From positions 1-12,666 of the forward strand of contig CALYTU010000034.1 of assembly GCA_945487445.1 (NCBI GenBank): a stretch of DNA of 12,666 nt. Direction: 5' to 3'. Shown piece after piece: positions 6,430-12,666 of the stretch. Below the pieces are notes generated by a model that did no database searches, had not been told where the DNA came from, and saw only the letters and a list, made by a program, of their open reading frames with translations. The stretch is from an uncultured Clostridia bacterium (lineage in GTDB: Bacteria; Bacillota; Clostridia; Oscillospirales; Oscillospiraceae). Each line of letters opens with the position of its first letter. The stretch's first letter is position 1. A program made the position numbers and the translations under genes.

Positions 6430-7326
6430 ATGGAACTCACAAGAAAGCAATTTGATATTCTCGTGGCCCTGGCGGAAGCCAAGGCTCCGCTCAGGCAGCG
6501 GGAGCTGGAAAAGCGCACGGGTCACTCTCTGGGGACTATCAACCGCACCGTCAAGGAGCTGACCGAGGCCGGGTTTGCCGCGGACGGCGCCATTACCAAC
6601 AGCGGGCTGAGCGCACTGGAGCCCTATCGGGCCAAGCGGGTCATTTTTATCGCAGCGGGCTTCGGGACCAGGCTCGTTCCCATCACCTTCAACACGCCCA
6701 AGCCTCTCGTCCGCGTCCACGGCGTGCGCATCATTGACCGGCTGATCGACGCCTGTCTGGATGCCGGGATCAATGAGATCTATGTGGTCCGCGGCTATCT
6801 GGCGGAGCTGTTTGACCAGCTGCTCTACAAGTACCCCATGATTAAATTCCTGGAGAACCCGGTCTACAACGAAGCCAACAACATCAGCTCCTCCCTGGTG
6901 GCCCGGTACATGCTCTCCAACGCCTATGTGTTCGAAGCGGACCTGTTGATCCGCAACCCCGGAATCATCCGCAAGTACCACTACACCTCCGACTTCCTGG
7001 CCATCAAAAAGGACCGAACCGACGACTGGTGCTTCACCGTGAAGGACGGCATCATCACGGAAGAAAAGGTGGGCGGCGAGGGCGACAACATCTGGCAGAT
7101 GGTTGGCATTTCCTATTGGAATGAGATCGACGGCCACAAACTGAGTCAGGACATCGCCGATGTCTACGCTTCTCCCGGCGGCAAGGAGCGATACTGGGAG
7201 CAGGTTCCCCTGGTCTACCGCAAGGACCACTATGCTGTGGAGGTCCGGGAGTGCTTCGAGGACGATATCGTGGAAATCGACACCTTCAAGGAATTAAAGG
7301 CGATTGATAAGACCTATGACGTTTGA
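6430..7326 (+). CDS. Winged-helix + LicC-type nucleotidyltransferase (phospho-alcohol cytidylyltransferase) fusion
   Basis: ATG 6430 is chosen over the in-frame upstream codons because it follows the mapped promoter and an AAAGGA SD, and because the helix-turn-helix starts there. Residues 1-68 form a MarR-like winged helix (RQRELEKRTGHSLGTINRTV, wing AITNSGLSAL). Residues 70-298 are an NTP-transferase domain with AAGFGTR (75-81), TPKPL (89-93), FEAD (168-171) and the closing EIDTFKEL (282-289). NISSSLVARYML, WCFTVKDG and MVGISYW resemble LicC, the CTP:phosphocholine cytidylyltransferase, so the likely reaction is CTP + phospho-alcohol to CDP-alcohol + PPi. The actual alcohol (choline, ethanolamine, inositol or another) is unknown, and no kinase gene is in the window. 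The fused HTH suggests DNA-binding feedback control. The permease gene starts 29 bases after the stop. Confidence 0.85.
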   Translation: MELTRKQFDILVALAEAKAPLRQRELEKRTGHSLGTINRTVKELTEAGFAADGAITNSGLSALEPYRAKRVIFIAAGFGTRLVPITFNTPKPLVRVHGVRIIDRLIDACLDAGINEIYVVRGYLAELFDQLLYKYPMIKFLENPVYNEANNISSSLVARYMLSNAYVFEADLLIRNPGIIRKYHYTSDFLAIKKDRTDDWCFTVKDGIITEEKVGGEGDNIWQMVGISYWNEIDGHKLSQDIADVYASPGGKERYWEQVPLVYRKDHYAVEVRECFEDDIVEIDTFKELKAIDKTYDV

Positions 7327-7355
7327 ACAAAACCATCAGAAAGGAATTCACATTC

Positions 7356-8891
7356 ATGAGCAAGAAAACTGGGAAACAGCAGACGCCTGAGGGTTCCCTG
7401 CAGCGGCAGCTTTCCCCCATGCACGTCTGGGCCATTGCCTTTGGCTGCGTGATCGGCTGGGGCTCCTTCATCAATCCCGGCAAGAAATTCCTGTCTACCT
7501 CCGGCGCAGCGGGCACTGCCATCGCCATGATCCTGGGCGCCGTGGTCATGATCATCCTTGCCTTCTCCTACGCCTACATGGTCCCCAAATACCCCAAGGC
7601 CGGCGGTGAATTCACCTTCACCAAAAACTGCTTCGGAAAGCGCATGGCTTTTGTCTGCGGCTGGTTTCTCGTTGTGGCCTATCTGACGAACGTCCCCATG
7701 AACAGCACCGCCATTGCGCTGATCACCGACGGCTTGGACGGGGACGCAAATATTCTCGAATTCGGCTTCCAATACACAATCGCCGGAACCACGATCCACT
7801 TCGGACAGATGCTCCCGGCGATGTTCATCCTGATCCTCTTCGGCTGGCTGAACATCATCGGCGTCAAAAAGGCAGGGTTTGTCCAGACGGTCCTGGCCTC
7901 CCTGCTGGTGATCTGTGTCTTTACGCTCTTTGCGGCGGCTCTGATCAGCGCCAAAGCCAAGGGCGTCAATCTGGCGCCCGTCTGGGGCTTTGACTACGAC
8001 AAAGCGGCTGCCAAGGCGCTCGTCAATGCCGGCCGCACCGCGGAGGAGATCGGCAGGGCTGTGGCGCAGACCCCGCACGTCGGTTCCTCCGGCATTCTGG
8101 GCGCCATTCTCGCCACCTTCGCCATTGCCCCCTGGGCTTATGTTGGCTTTGACGCCATCCCTCAGGCAGCGGAGGAGTTTAACTTCTCCTTCAAGAAGGT
8201 CTCCTTCATTATGATTATTGCCATTGCCTTCGGCTGCTTTGTCTATACCAGCAATAACACTGTGGCAGCCGCAGCCCTGGAAAACTGGCCCGAGCGGGTC
8301 ATGGCCGGGGAATGGGTGGTCCTGGTTGCCGCCGAAGAGCTTTTGGGCACCTTCGGCAAGGTAATGGTGGGCCTGGGCGTTTCGTGCGCCGTCCTCTCTG
8401 GCATCATGGGCTTTTACCTGGCCTCCTCCCGCCTCATGTACTCCATGAGCCGGGACGGCTATCTGCCCCGGTGGTTCGGCCGGGTTGACAAGAAGTACGG
8501 CACGCCCAAAAACGCTATGATCTTCTGCATGCTTGTCAGCCTCTCCGGCCCCATCCTGGGCAGAGAAGCCCTCGGCTGGTTTGTGGACATGAGCGCCATC
8601 GGCGCCTCCATTGGCTACTTCTTCACCTCTGCCGCTACTCTGATCACAGCGCGGCGGGATGGAGACGGCACCCCCTTCCTCAAGGTCATGGCCGCAACAG
8701 GTATGGTGTTCAGCGCGATCTTCATGATCCTCCAGCTCATTCCCATCCCGGGGCTCGAAGGTGTCCACTTCGGCAAGGAGAGCTACTATATGCTGATCGT
8801 CTGGGTGCTCATCGGTCTGGTCTTCTACGCCAAGCAGCATCGGTTCTTCACCGGAAAGGATGAGGACCGGGCGGCCGGAAATCAGCAGTAA
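7356..8891 (+). CDS. APC-superfamily permease (amino acid / polyamine / ethanolamine type)
   Basis: The 511-residue protein has about twelve hydrophobic segments. The glycine-rich unwound TM1 motif GCVIGWGSFINPG (30-42) is the substrate-amine/carboxylate binding turn of APC transporters. ATG 7356 is preferred to the in-frame TTG 7323 because AAGGA (7341-7345) precedes it at ten bases. The cytoplasmic N terminus is basic and Gln-rich. Its place directly behind the LicC-like gene and before rlmH implies co-transcription. A reasonable reading is import of the head-group precursor or a related amine; the substrate cannot be inferred from motifs alone. The long open frame on the opposite strand here is a GC-bias shadow. 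Confidence 0.87.
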   Translation: MSKKTGKQQTPEGSLQRQLSPMHVWAIAFGCVIGWGSFINPGKKFLSTSGAAGTAIAMILGAVVMIILAFSYAYMVPKYPKAGGEFTFTKNCFGKRMAFVCGWFLVVAYLTNVPMNSTAIALITDGLDGDANILEFGFQYTIAGTTIHFGQMLPAMFILILFGWLNIIGVKKAGFVQTVLASLLVICVFTLFAAALISAKAKGVNLAPVWGFDYDKAAAKALVNAGRTAEEIGRAVAQTPHVGSSGILGAILATFAIAPWAYVGFDAIPQAAEEFNFSFKKVSFIMIIAIAFGCFVYTSNNTVAAAALENWPERVMAGEWVVLVAAEELLGTFGKVMVGLGVSCAVLSGIMGFYLASSRLMYSMSRDGYLPRWFGRVDKKYGTPKNAMIFCMLVSLSGPILGREALGWFVDMSAIGASIGYFFTSAATLITARRDGDGTPFLKVMAATGMVFSAIFMILQLIPIPGLEGVHFGKESYYMLIVWVLIGLVFYAKQHRFFTGKDEDRAAGNQQ

Positions 8892-8900
8892 GGGATTGTC

Positions 8901-9383
8901 ATGTTTCATGTGACAGTGCTTGCCATGGGCAAGCTGAAAGAAAAGTTCTACACCCAGGCGGCGGAGGAATACGCCAAACGGCTGTCCGGCTTTTGCAGGC
9001 TCCAGCTTATCGAGCTGCCGGAGCATCGGCTGCCGGAGGACCCTTCTGCTGCTCAGATCGCCGAAGGGCTGGCCCGAGAGGGCCAGCTCATTCGGGAAAA
9101 GATCCCCAGGGGGGCCTGGTTCTGCGTCCTGACCCCCGAGGGGAAGAAGCTTTCGTCCGAAGGCTTTGCCCGGACGCTGGCGGAGGTAAAAAGCGGCGGG
9201 CGGTCCTCTGCCTGCTTTCTGCTGGGCTCCTCCTTCGGCATCGCGCCGGAGATTAAGGCCCTGGCCGACCTGAAGCTCTCCTTCTCCGACATGGTCTTCC
9301 CCCATCATCTGGCAAGGGTGATGCTGCTCGAGCAGCTATACCGGGCGGAGAACATTCAGGCCGGCAGCAAATATCATAAGTGA
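8901..9383 (+). CDS. rlmH: 23S rRNA (pseudouridine1915-N3)-methyltransferase RlmH
   Basis: This 160-residue SPOUT-class protein has the family features in order: the N-terminal strand VTVLAMGKLKEKFY, the S-adenosylmethionine-binding loop FLLGSSFG (106-113), FPHHLARVMLLEQLYRA (133-149) and the C-terminal YHK. RlmH methylates pseudouridine 1915 in helix 69 of the large-subunit rRNA on assembled ribosomes. The length is normal. In the last segment YRAENIQAGSKYHK, the usual Phe after YRA is Glu, a mild variation. The gene starts nine bases after the permease stop with SD AAGGGA, so it is the last gene of the unit. It is a housekeeping gene and probably just a passenger of this promoter. Confidence 0.93.
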   Translation: MFHVTVLAMGKLKEKFYTQAAEEYAKRLSGFCRLQLIELPEHRLPEDPSAAQIAEGLAREGQLIREKIPRGAWFCVLTPEGKKLSSEGFARTLAEVKSGGRSSACFLLGSSFGIAPEIKALADLKLSFSDMVFPHHLARVMLLEQLYRAENIQAGSKYHK

Positions 9384-9423
9384 AGAAGACAGGATTGCGG
9401 TTCAGCTTCGCGGCGAATGGAAG

Positions 9424-9437
9424 TGCGTTTCAACGCA
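9424..9437. other. Small perfect inverted repeat between convergent genes
   Basis: TGCGTT-TC-AACGCA lies between the ends of rlmH (9383) and the reverse-strand DUF11 gene (9467). It has no T-run on either side, so it is at best a weak termination or stability element. A nearby A/T run (T6 at 9462-9467) lies too far from it to make a clear terminator. Confidence 0.3.
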
Positions 9438-9466
9438 GGGAATGGAAGCAGCCGTAATTCGCTTTT

Positions 9467-10342
9467 TTATGCGTTGCTGCATCCGCTCACCGTGCCCTGC
9501 ACGGTGAGCGTGACTTCGCCGGGGGTAACGATCCAGTCGCCGGTGGCCGTGTCCTGGGCGTAGGTGGCAGCAGGGACGGTGATCATTCCGGGGACGGTGT
9601 TAAGCTGACCGGTGGTCTGGTTGTAGGTGTAGTCGGTGGTCACGTACAGGGGCTGGCCGTCGAGCTCGACGGTGATATCCTCCAGGATCGGATCGAAAAG
9701 GTCGCTCACCGATACCCCCGCATCCTCTTCAGCGGCTTCATTGCCGTAGTTCTGGATCAGGAAGGAATAGGTCAGCTGACCGTTCTCGGGCACGACAGCC
9801 GGGAAGAGGCTCTTGACGATACGCAGCTCGGGGCCGCGTTCCACGCGCACAGTCGCCTCGGCCTCCAGCGTGCAGGAAAGCTCGTCGCCGGTGAGGGTCA
9901 CAGTGTTGGTGATGACGCTGCCAGCGGTCAGCGGCGCGGCTGCGGTCACTTCGGTCTCATAGATCAGCATGGTGTTTCCGCCGGCGGGAACGGAGATCCC
10001 CGTGACAGTCAGCGGCTCTTCGGGCGACACCGTGGGGGCGGACTGGAGCACGCCGTTGATGAAATACCGGATCGAGTTGGGCACATAGGACAGCGGGTAC
10101 GACATCTCTTCGCCCCCCACCTCGCTGCTGCCCAGATTGTCAGTCAGGGTCAGGTCATCGTAGGTGGTGCTGCCGTCGTTTACCAGAGACACCACATAGG
10201 TGATGGTGTCGCCTGTGGCATAGACGTCGTCCAGGGTGGTTTTGGTCATGGTCAGGGGCGAGATCATCTGACCGGTGACAGTATTGGAGTTCACGGCCTG
10301 GCCATTGTAGGTCAGGGTGGCCTGGTTGGTAAAGGTTGCCAT
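9467..10342 (-). CDS. DUF11-repeat protein without signal peptide
   Basis: The minus-strand gene starts at ATG 10340-10342 behind a perfect SD AAGGAGG (10350-10356 complement, seven-base spacing) and ends at TAA 9467-9469. The 291-residue beta-rich, acidic, Thr/Val-rich protein contains two DUF11 (TIGR01451-like) segments: about 30-170 (SPLTMTKTTLDDVYATGDTI...VVSLVNDGS) and about 172-285 (LRIVKSLFPAVVPENGQLTY...IQNYGN). Such domains are Ig-like modules of bacterial surface and adhesive proteins. The N terminus, MATFTNQATLTYNG, has no hydrophobic signal segment, and there is no LPXTG or membrane anchor at the C terminus. How it would reach the surface is unclear. It has a single Cys at 160 and one near the end (288). 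Role unknown. Confidence 0.82.
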   Translation of the reverse strand: MATFTNQATLTYNGQAVNSNTVTGQMISPLTMTKTTLDDVYATGDTITYVVSLVNDGSTTYDDLTLTDNLGSSEVGGEEMSYPLSYVPNSIRYFINGVLQSAPTVSPEEPLTVTGISVPAGGNTMLIYETEVTAAAPLTAGSVITNTVTLTGDELSCTLEAEATVRVERGPELRIVKSLFPAVVPENGQLTYSFLIQNYGNEAAEEDAGVSVSDLFDPILEDITVELDGQPLYVTTDYTYNQTTGQLNTVPGMITVPAATYAQDTATGDWIVTPGEVTLTVQGTVSGCSNA

Positions 10343-10358
10343 TCAAATACCTCCTTCT

Positions 10359-10374
10359 GCACGGTTCCCCGTGC
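10359..10374 (-). promoter_or_regulatory. Leader hairpin just upstream of the DUF11 gene SD
   Basis: GCACGG-TTCC-CCGTGC is a perfect 6-bp stem with a 4-base loop, ending two bases from the SD on the minus strand. It may affect mRNA stability or translation. Further upstream (about 10385-10415, minus strand) TGGACA and a CATAGT/TAGTAT segment make a weak promoter candidate with 17-19-base spacing. The remaining stretch to 10489 shows nothing else clear. Confidence 0.4.
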
Positions 10375-10489
10375 CCTCCATACTATGCAAAAAATGTCGA
10401 TTCGTGTCCATTCCCGGCGGAAGGAAAAAGCTACACAACATGTGGATGACCCCATGCGATATGTGCATTTTTGACAAGGAGGTTTCAGC

Positions 10490-10962
10490 ATGCGAGAATT
10501 TTTCGGTTTTGGAGGGTATACCCGCTAAGCGGAGGGATACTTATCCTGGCAGCACCTTTTGTTCGTTACGGTTCTGGTGACGGCAGCCGTGCTTTTGGCC
10601 GTGTATTTGGGGCGCAGGAACCGCACACGCCCGCTTTCGTGTCGAAACCGTGTGCTGATCGCGGCCGCCATTTCCATTGATACATTGGAGCTTTTCAAGA
10701 TCGTGCTGCTTTGCTTCCGGAGCCATGACGCCATGAATTGGCTGTACAACCTGCCGCTGTTTTTGTGCAGCATTCAGTTGATTGCCCTGCCCCTGGCCGC
10801 CTTTTCAAAGGGCAGGGTAAAGGATGCGTCGCTGGACTTTGTCTCGATTTTCGGTGTGTTGGGCATGATACTGGGTACATACGGCGCAGGTAACAATTAC
10901 AGCGCCTATCCCGTTCTCTCGTTTGACAACGTTGTTTCCGGCGTCACTCATGCCATTTCCGG
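10490..10962 (+). pseudogene. YwaF-like integral membrane protein, with nonsense codon and 3' truncation
   Basis: A perfect SD (AAGGAGG, 10476-10482) precedes ATG 10490 at seven bases. The frame reads MREFFGFGGYTR, then TAA (10526-10528), then AEGYLSWQHLLFVTVLVTAA in the same frame. The protein continues with LPLFLCSIQLIALPLAAF and GMILGTYGAG, typical of the YwaF/TIGR02206 family of six-to-seven-helix membrane proteins of unknown function, normally about 220-250 residues. At 10962 the frame runs into a MITE-like element and stops at once (TAG 10964-10966), after about 158 codons, leaving the last helices missing. A TTG at 10559 could restart translation but would still give a truncated protein. 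The gene is almost surely dead. Confidence 0.8.
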
Positions 10963-11087
10963 TTAGTGTTAGTCGCAAAGTGAGGACCTGAGTAAAAACT
11001 GATGGTTTTGGCATACAACATATTCGCTCGTTTCGTCACTCTTGGATACAAGATCTTGTAGCAGGTCCTCACTTTGCAACTATACCC
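10963..11087. mobile_element. MITE-like element, copy 2, identical to copy 1 over 125 bp
   Basis: Bases 10963-11087 match 2263-2387 without a single difference, in the same orientation, exactly 8,700 bp apart. The inverted repeats are at 10970-10990 and 11062-11082, and the internal palindrome TACAAGATCTTGTA is at 11047-11060. Unlike copy 1, no target duplication is visible (left flank ATTTCCGG, right flank TATGAAAT), and the interrupted YwaF-like frame does not resume on the right. The base before TTAGTG is G here and C in copy 1. Confidence 0.9.
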
Positions 11088-11294
11088 TATGAAATAACTG
11101 AGGATATGGCAGGGATAGATCGTATTTCAACTTTCAAGACCCTTAGTCAAGATATAGAAGACGCTGGCGCCAGCGTGAGCATATATGATGAAGATAAGCT
11201 GATAGATAGGACAATTTTTGAAAACAGTATGAGCCGTTTGAAAGAAATAAAATGTGAAGTAGAGGAAGATATGGACAGAGAAGCGGAGACATAA
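11088..11294 (+). pseudogene. 3' fragment of an unidentified gene, cut by MITE copy 2
   Basis: Directly after the element the frame reads YEITEDMAGIDRISTFKTLS, stays open to TAA 11292-11294 (68 codons) and ends in an acidic tail. The frame is also open backwards through most of the element, to TGA 10989-10991, with no ATG. The ATG at 11106 has only a poorly spaced SD-like GAGG. I read it as the C-terminal end of a longer protein whose 5' part is absent. No family was recognised. Base composition is visibly more AT-rich than left of the element. A small intact protein starting at ATG 11106 cannot be excluded. Confidence 0.5.
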
Positions 11295-11346
11295 ATTCCC
11301 GTTTGTCAGGATACTACAAAATCAGAAGTTGTGAAGGAAACAGATC

Positions 11347-11595
11347 ATGAATATTAAAGAACTGAGGATGGCGGCAAAAAAGCTGCAGATAGACCCTGGC
11401 TTTTACTGCCTTTCTGGCAAAGCTGCAGATCGTAATACCGACTATTACGGCATTGCCAGGAACAGGGGAAAATGGGAGATCTACTATTGCGATTGGCACG
11501 GCCCGGACGTAAGGGCCGTTTATGACTCTGAGGATGCGGCCTGTGAGGCATTTTACCGGATATTGAAGGACGAGGAGAAAAGCTATGAAGAGTGA
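11347..11595 (+). CDS. Small immunity-like protein (82 residues)
   Basis: SD AAGGA (11334-11338) lies eight bases before ATG 11347, and the gene ends at TGA 11593-11595. The protein is soluble, with an N-terminal helical stretch, then GKWEIYYCDWHGPDVRAVYDSEDAACEAFYRIL. The pattern of a WE(I/V)YY strand followed by an acidic DSEDAACEAF helix recalls several small immunity proteins of polymorphic-toxin loci, but I cannot assign a named family. It lies between a truncated gene end and a SUFU-family gene, all on the + strand with short gaps, like a cassette of immunity genes. The function is inferred from context and weak resemblance. Confidence 0.6.
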   Translation: MNIKELRMAAKKLQIDPGFYCLSGKAADRNTDYYGIARNRGKWEIYYCDWHGPDVRAVYDSEDAACEAFYRILKDEEKSYEE

Positions 11596-11636
11596 GCTTA
11601 GGTAATCATCAACAAATCAGCCAGGGAGGTAATCGT

Positions 11637-12299
11637 ATGACCAAAGAAGAGTATATCCGTAAAATGAATGAGGATCATGAATGGGCTCCCGGATGGGATG
11701 TCATCGAAACGGAATTCAGCAGACTCTATCCGGGCCAGAAACCCGCGCATTTCGGTACAGCTATCAACGCCAGGGCGATGTTCGGTGGAAACGAGTACCT
11801 GGACGGCTTTTCCGTCTACGCCAATCCGAAGGGCTATCTCCATCTTGTGACCTTCGGAATGACAGAACTGTACTGTGACGCGGATGCCTTCGGCGGTGAG
11901 TACAGCAGGTGGGGATACGAGATGACCATGAAGCTAAAGGAAGACAGCCCCGAAAACTGCATATGGGCCATGAAAATGCTGTCAAATCTTGCAAGATATA
12001 CATATCAATCGGGAAACTACTATGATTCGGAACAATGCGCTCCTGGCAATGGGACTTCCCTTCATATCGGAACAGATTCGTTGATCACAGCTCTGATCAC
12101 GGTCGACGATACAACTGCCAGAGCTCGGGACTGTTTGCATGGAAAAGTAGGATTTATACAATTCGTTGGGATCACGGAGCAGGAATTGAACGCTATACGC
12201 GCAGATATCGGAAACATCCATAAACTGATCACCCTGATGAAAAAAGACAATCCGGATCTGGTAACGGATATGAAGCGGGATTTTTCGTATATCGGATAA
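11637..12299 (+). CDS. Suppressor-of-fused (SUFU) domain protein, likely toxin immunity protein
   Basis: ATG 11637 follows AGGGAGG (11623-11629) at seven bases; the in-frame GTG at 11592 lies inside the previous gene and lacks an SD. The 220-residue protein shows the bacterial SUFU pattern: APGWDVIETEFSRLYPGQ (17-34), HFGT, LDGFSVYANPKGYLHLVTFGMTELY (55-79), GGEYSRWGYEMTMKL, and WAMKMLSNLARYTYQSGNYY. Bacterial SUFU proteins are known from polymorphic-toxin systems, where they are predicted cytosolic immunity proteins that bind and block a cognate toxin. No toxin gene is in the window; the fragment ending at 11294 might once have been part of such a locus. AT-richer codon use than in the genes at 2789-9383 suggests acquisition by transfer. 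Confidence 0.82.
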   Translation: MTKEEYIRKMNEDHEWAPGWDVIETEFSRLYPGQKPAHFGTAINARAMFGGNEYLDGFSVYANPKGYLHLVTFGMTELYCDADAFGGEYSRWGYEMTMKLKEDSPENCIWAMKMLSNLARYTYQSGNYYDSEQCAPGNGTSLHIGTDSLITALITVDDTTARARDCLHGKVGFIQFVGITEQELNAIRADIGNIHKLITLMKKDNPDLVTDMKRDFSYIG

Positions 12300-12389
12300 A
12301 CCGGCGAAAATACCGCCCAATTCAGATATGGCGCACCATTGCCAACTCGGAGTTTTACGATTCAATAAAACAGGATACAGGAGAGAACT

Positions 12390-12635
12390 ATGCGTGGGAA
12401 TCTAAAAACAGATGAATACTTTGAAGAAGCCCTCAGAAAGACCGAGGAGAGGATCAAACATTTGTCAGTAACCGTTGAAAAGGCATGCCGGGAACATGGC
12501 AAAGATTTCAAAGGCGTGAAAAACGGCTATGCCTTATTAAATACAGAATACTCCAAAAAATATGATATCCTTTACACTTTGGGCAATCATGATGAGAAGC
12601 TTCCGGAAGCGGGCCGTGGCCGTATAATGGTGTAA
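12390..12635 (+). CDS. Small charged protein, possible immunity protein, possibly frameshifted near its end
   Basis: SD AGGAG (12379-12383) lies six bases before ATG 12390; TAA is at 12633-12635, giving 81 residues. The protein is helical and charged (TDEYFEEALRKTEERIKHLS, YSKKYDILYTLGNHDEKL). The last residues, PEAGRGRIMV, look unlike the rest, so the original protein may have been longer and lost by a frameshift near 12600. A weak promoter candidate (TTGCCA at 12339, TTCAAT at 12361) precedes it. The bases between 12300 and 12389 show no gene. Family not assigned; position in the immunity-like array suggests a related role. Confidence 0.5.
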   Translation: MRGNLKTDEYFEEALRKTEERIKHLSVTVEKACREHGKDFKGVKNGYALLNTEYSKKYDILYTLGNHDEKLPEAGRGRIMV

Positions 12636-12648
12636 ATTGAAAAATGAA

Positions 12649-12663
12649 TGAGCCAAGGGCTCA
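12649..12663. other. Short hairpin at the right edge
   Basis: TGAGCC-AAG-GGCTCA is a perfect 6-bp stem with a 3-base loop, 13 bases after the stop of the last small gene. The window ends three bases later, so whether a T-run follows cannot be seen. It may be a terminator. Confidence 0.35.
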
Positions 12664-12666
12664 ACC

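Noticed and set aside
6259..7230. 323-codon minus-strand open frame
   Set aside because: Antisense to the LicC-like gene, whose motifs are unmistakable; the reverse product shows no family features.
7314..9308. 664-codon open frame on the minus strand opposite the permease and rlmH
   Set aside because: It is antisense to two clear genes, is rich in Gly/His/Gln/Asp from reversed GC-rich codons, and has no recognisable domain. It is a codon-bias shadow.
10471..10499. TTGACA as a -35 box for the YwaF-like gene
   Set aside because: It overlaps the SD, and any -10 at proper spacing would lie inside the coding sequence.

Overview
The window looks like a GC-rich chromosomal stretch from a Gram-positive gut Clostridium of the Oscillospiraceae/Ruminococcaceae type. 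The evidence is a spore-coat kinase-like CotH protein, strong Shine-Dalgarno (SD) sites, sigma-A promoters, an APC permease, RlmH, and a signal-less DUF11 protein. No rRNA, tRNA, CRISPR array or riboswitch was seen. The taxonomic call is inference.

Left part (1-2740): the 3' end of a cotH-like gene carrying an in-frame 33-bp repeat, then a perfect bidirectional terminator. Next come the last 17 codons of a lost reverse-strand gene, fused at a deletion scar (~1332-1338) to a 5'-truncated GT-B (MurG-like) glycosyltransferase gene. That gene is broken a second time by a 126-bp MITE-like element flanked by a 5-bp target duplication (AGCTC). A long imperfect inverted repeat follows.

Core (2719-9383): two transcription units on the + strand. 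Unit 1 starts at a near-consensus promoter (TTGAAA-N17-TATAAT). It encodes a CDP-alcohol phosphatidyltransferase, a CYTH triphosphatase-like protein, a PAP2 phosphatase and an LPG_synthase_TM/YbhN flippase-like membrane protein, and ends at an intrinsic terminator. Unit 2 starts at an extended -10 promoter. It encodes a winged-helix plus LicC-type cytidylyltransferase fusion, an APC permease and RlmH. Together with the broken glycosyltransferase upstream, the set reads as a membrane phospholipid or glycolipid head-group pathway: take up a substrate, activate a phospho-alcohol with CTP, transfer it at the membrane, dephosphorylate, and flip or export. The head group cannot be read from the sequence. 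This is the best candidate here for a poorly described system.

Right part (9384-12666): a reverse-strand DUF11 surface-type protein, then a YwaF-like membrane protein gene killed twice (TAA at codon 13 and truncation by a second, identical MITE copy). The sequence changes abruptly at that second copy. Right of it lies visibly AT-richer DNA with a truncated gene end, a small immunity-like protein, a SUFU-family (suppressor of fused) immunity-type protein and another small acidic/basic protein, resembling the immunity tail of a polymorphic-toxin locus. The second MITE has no target duplication and both flanking genes are incomplete, so it marks either MITE-MITE recombination or an assembly misjoin.
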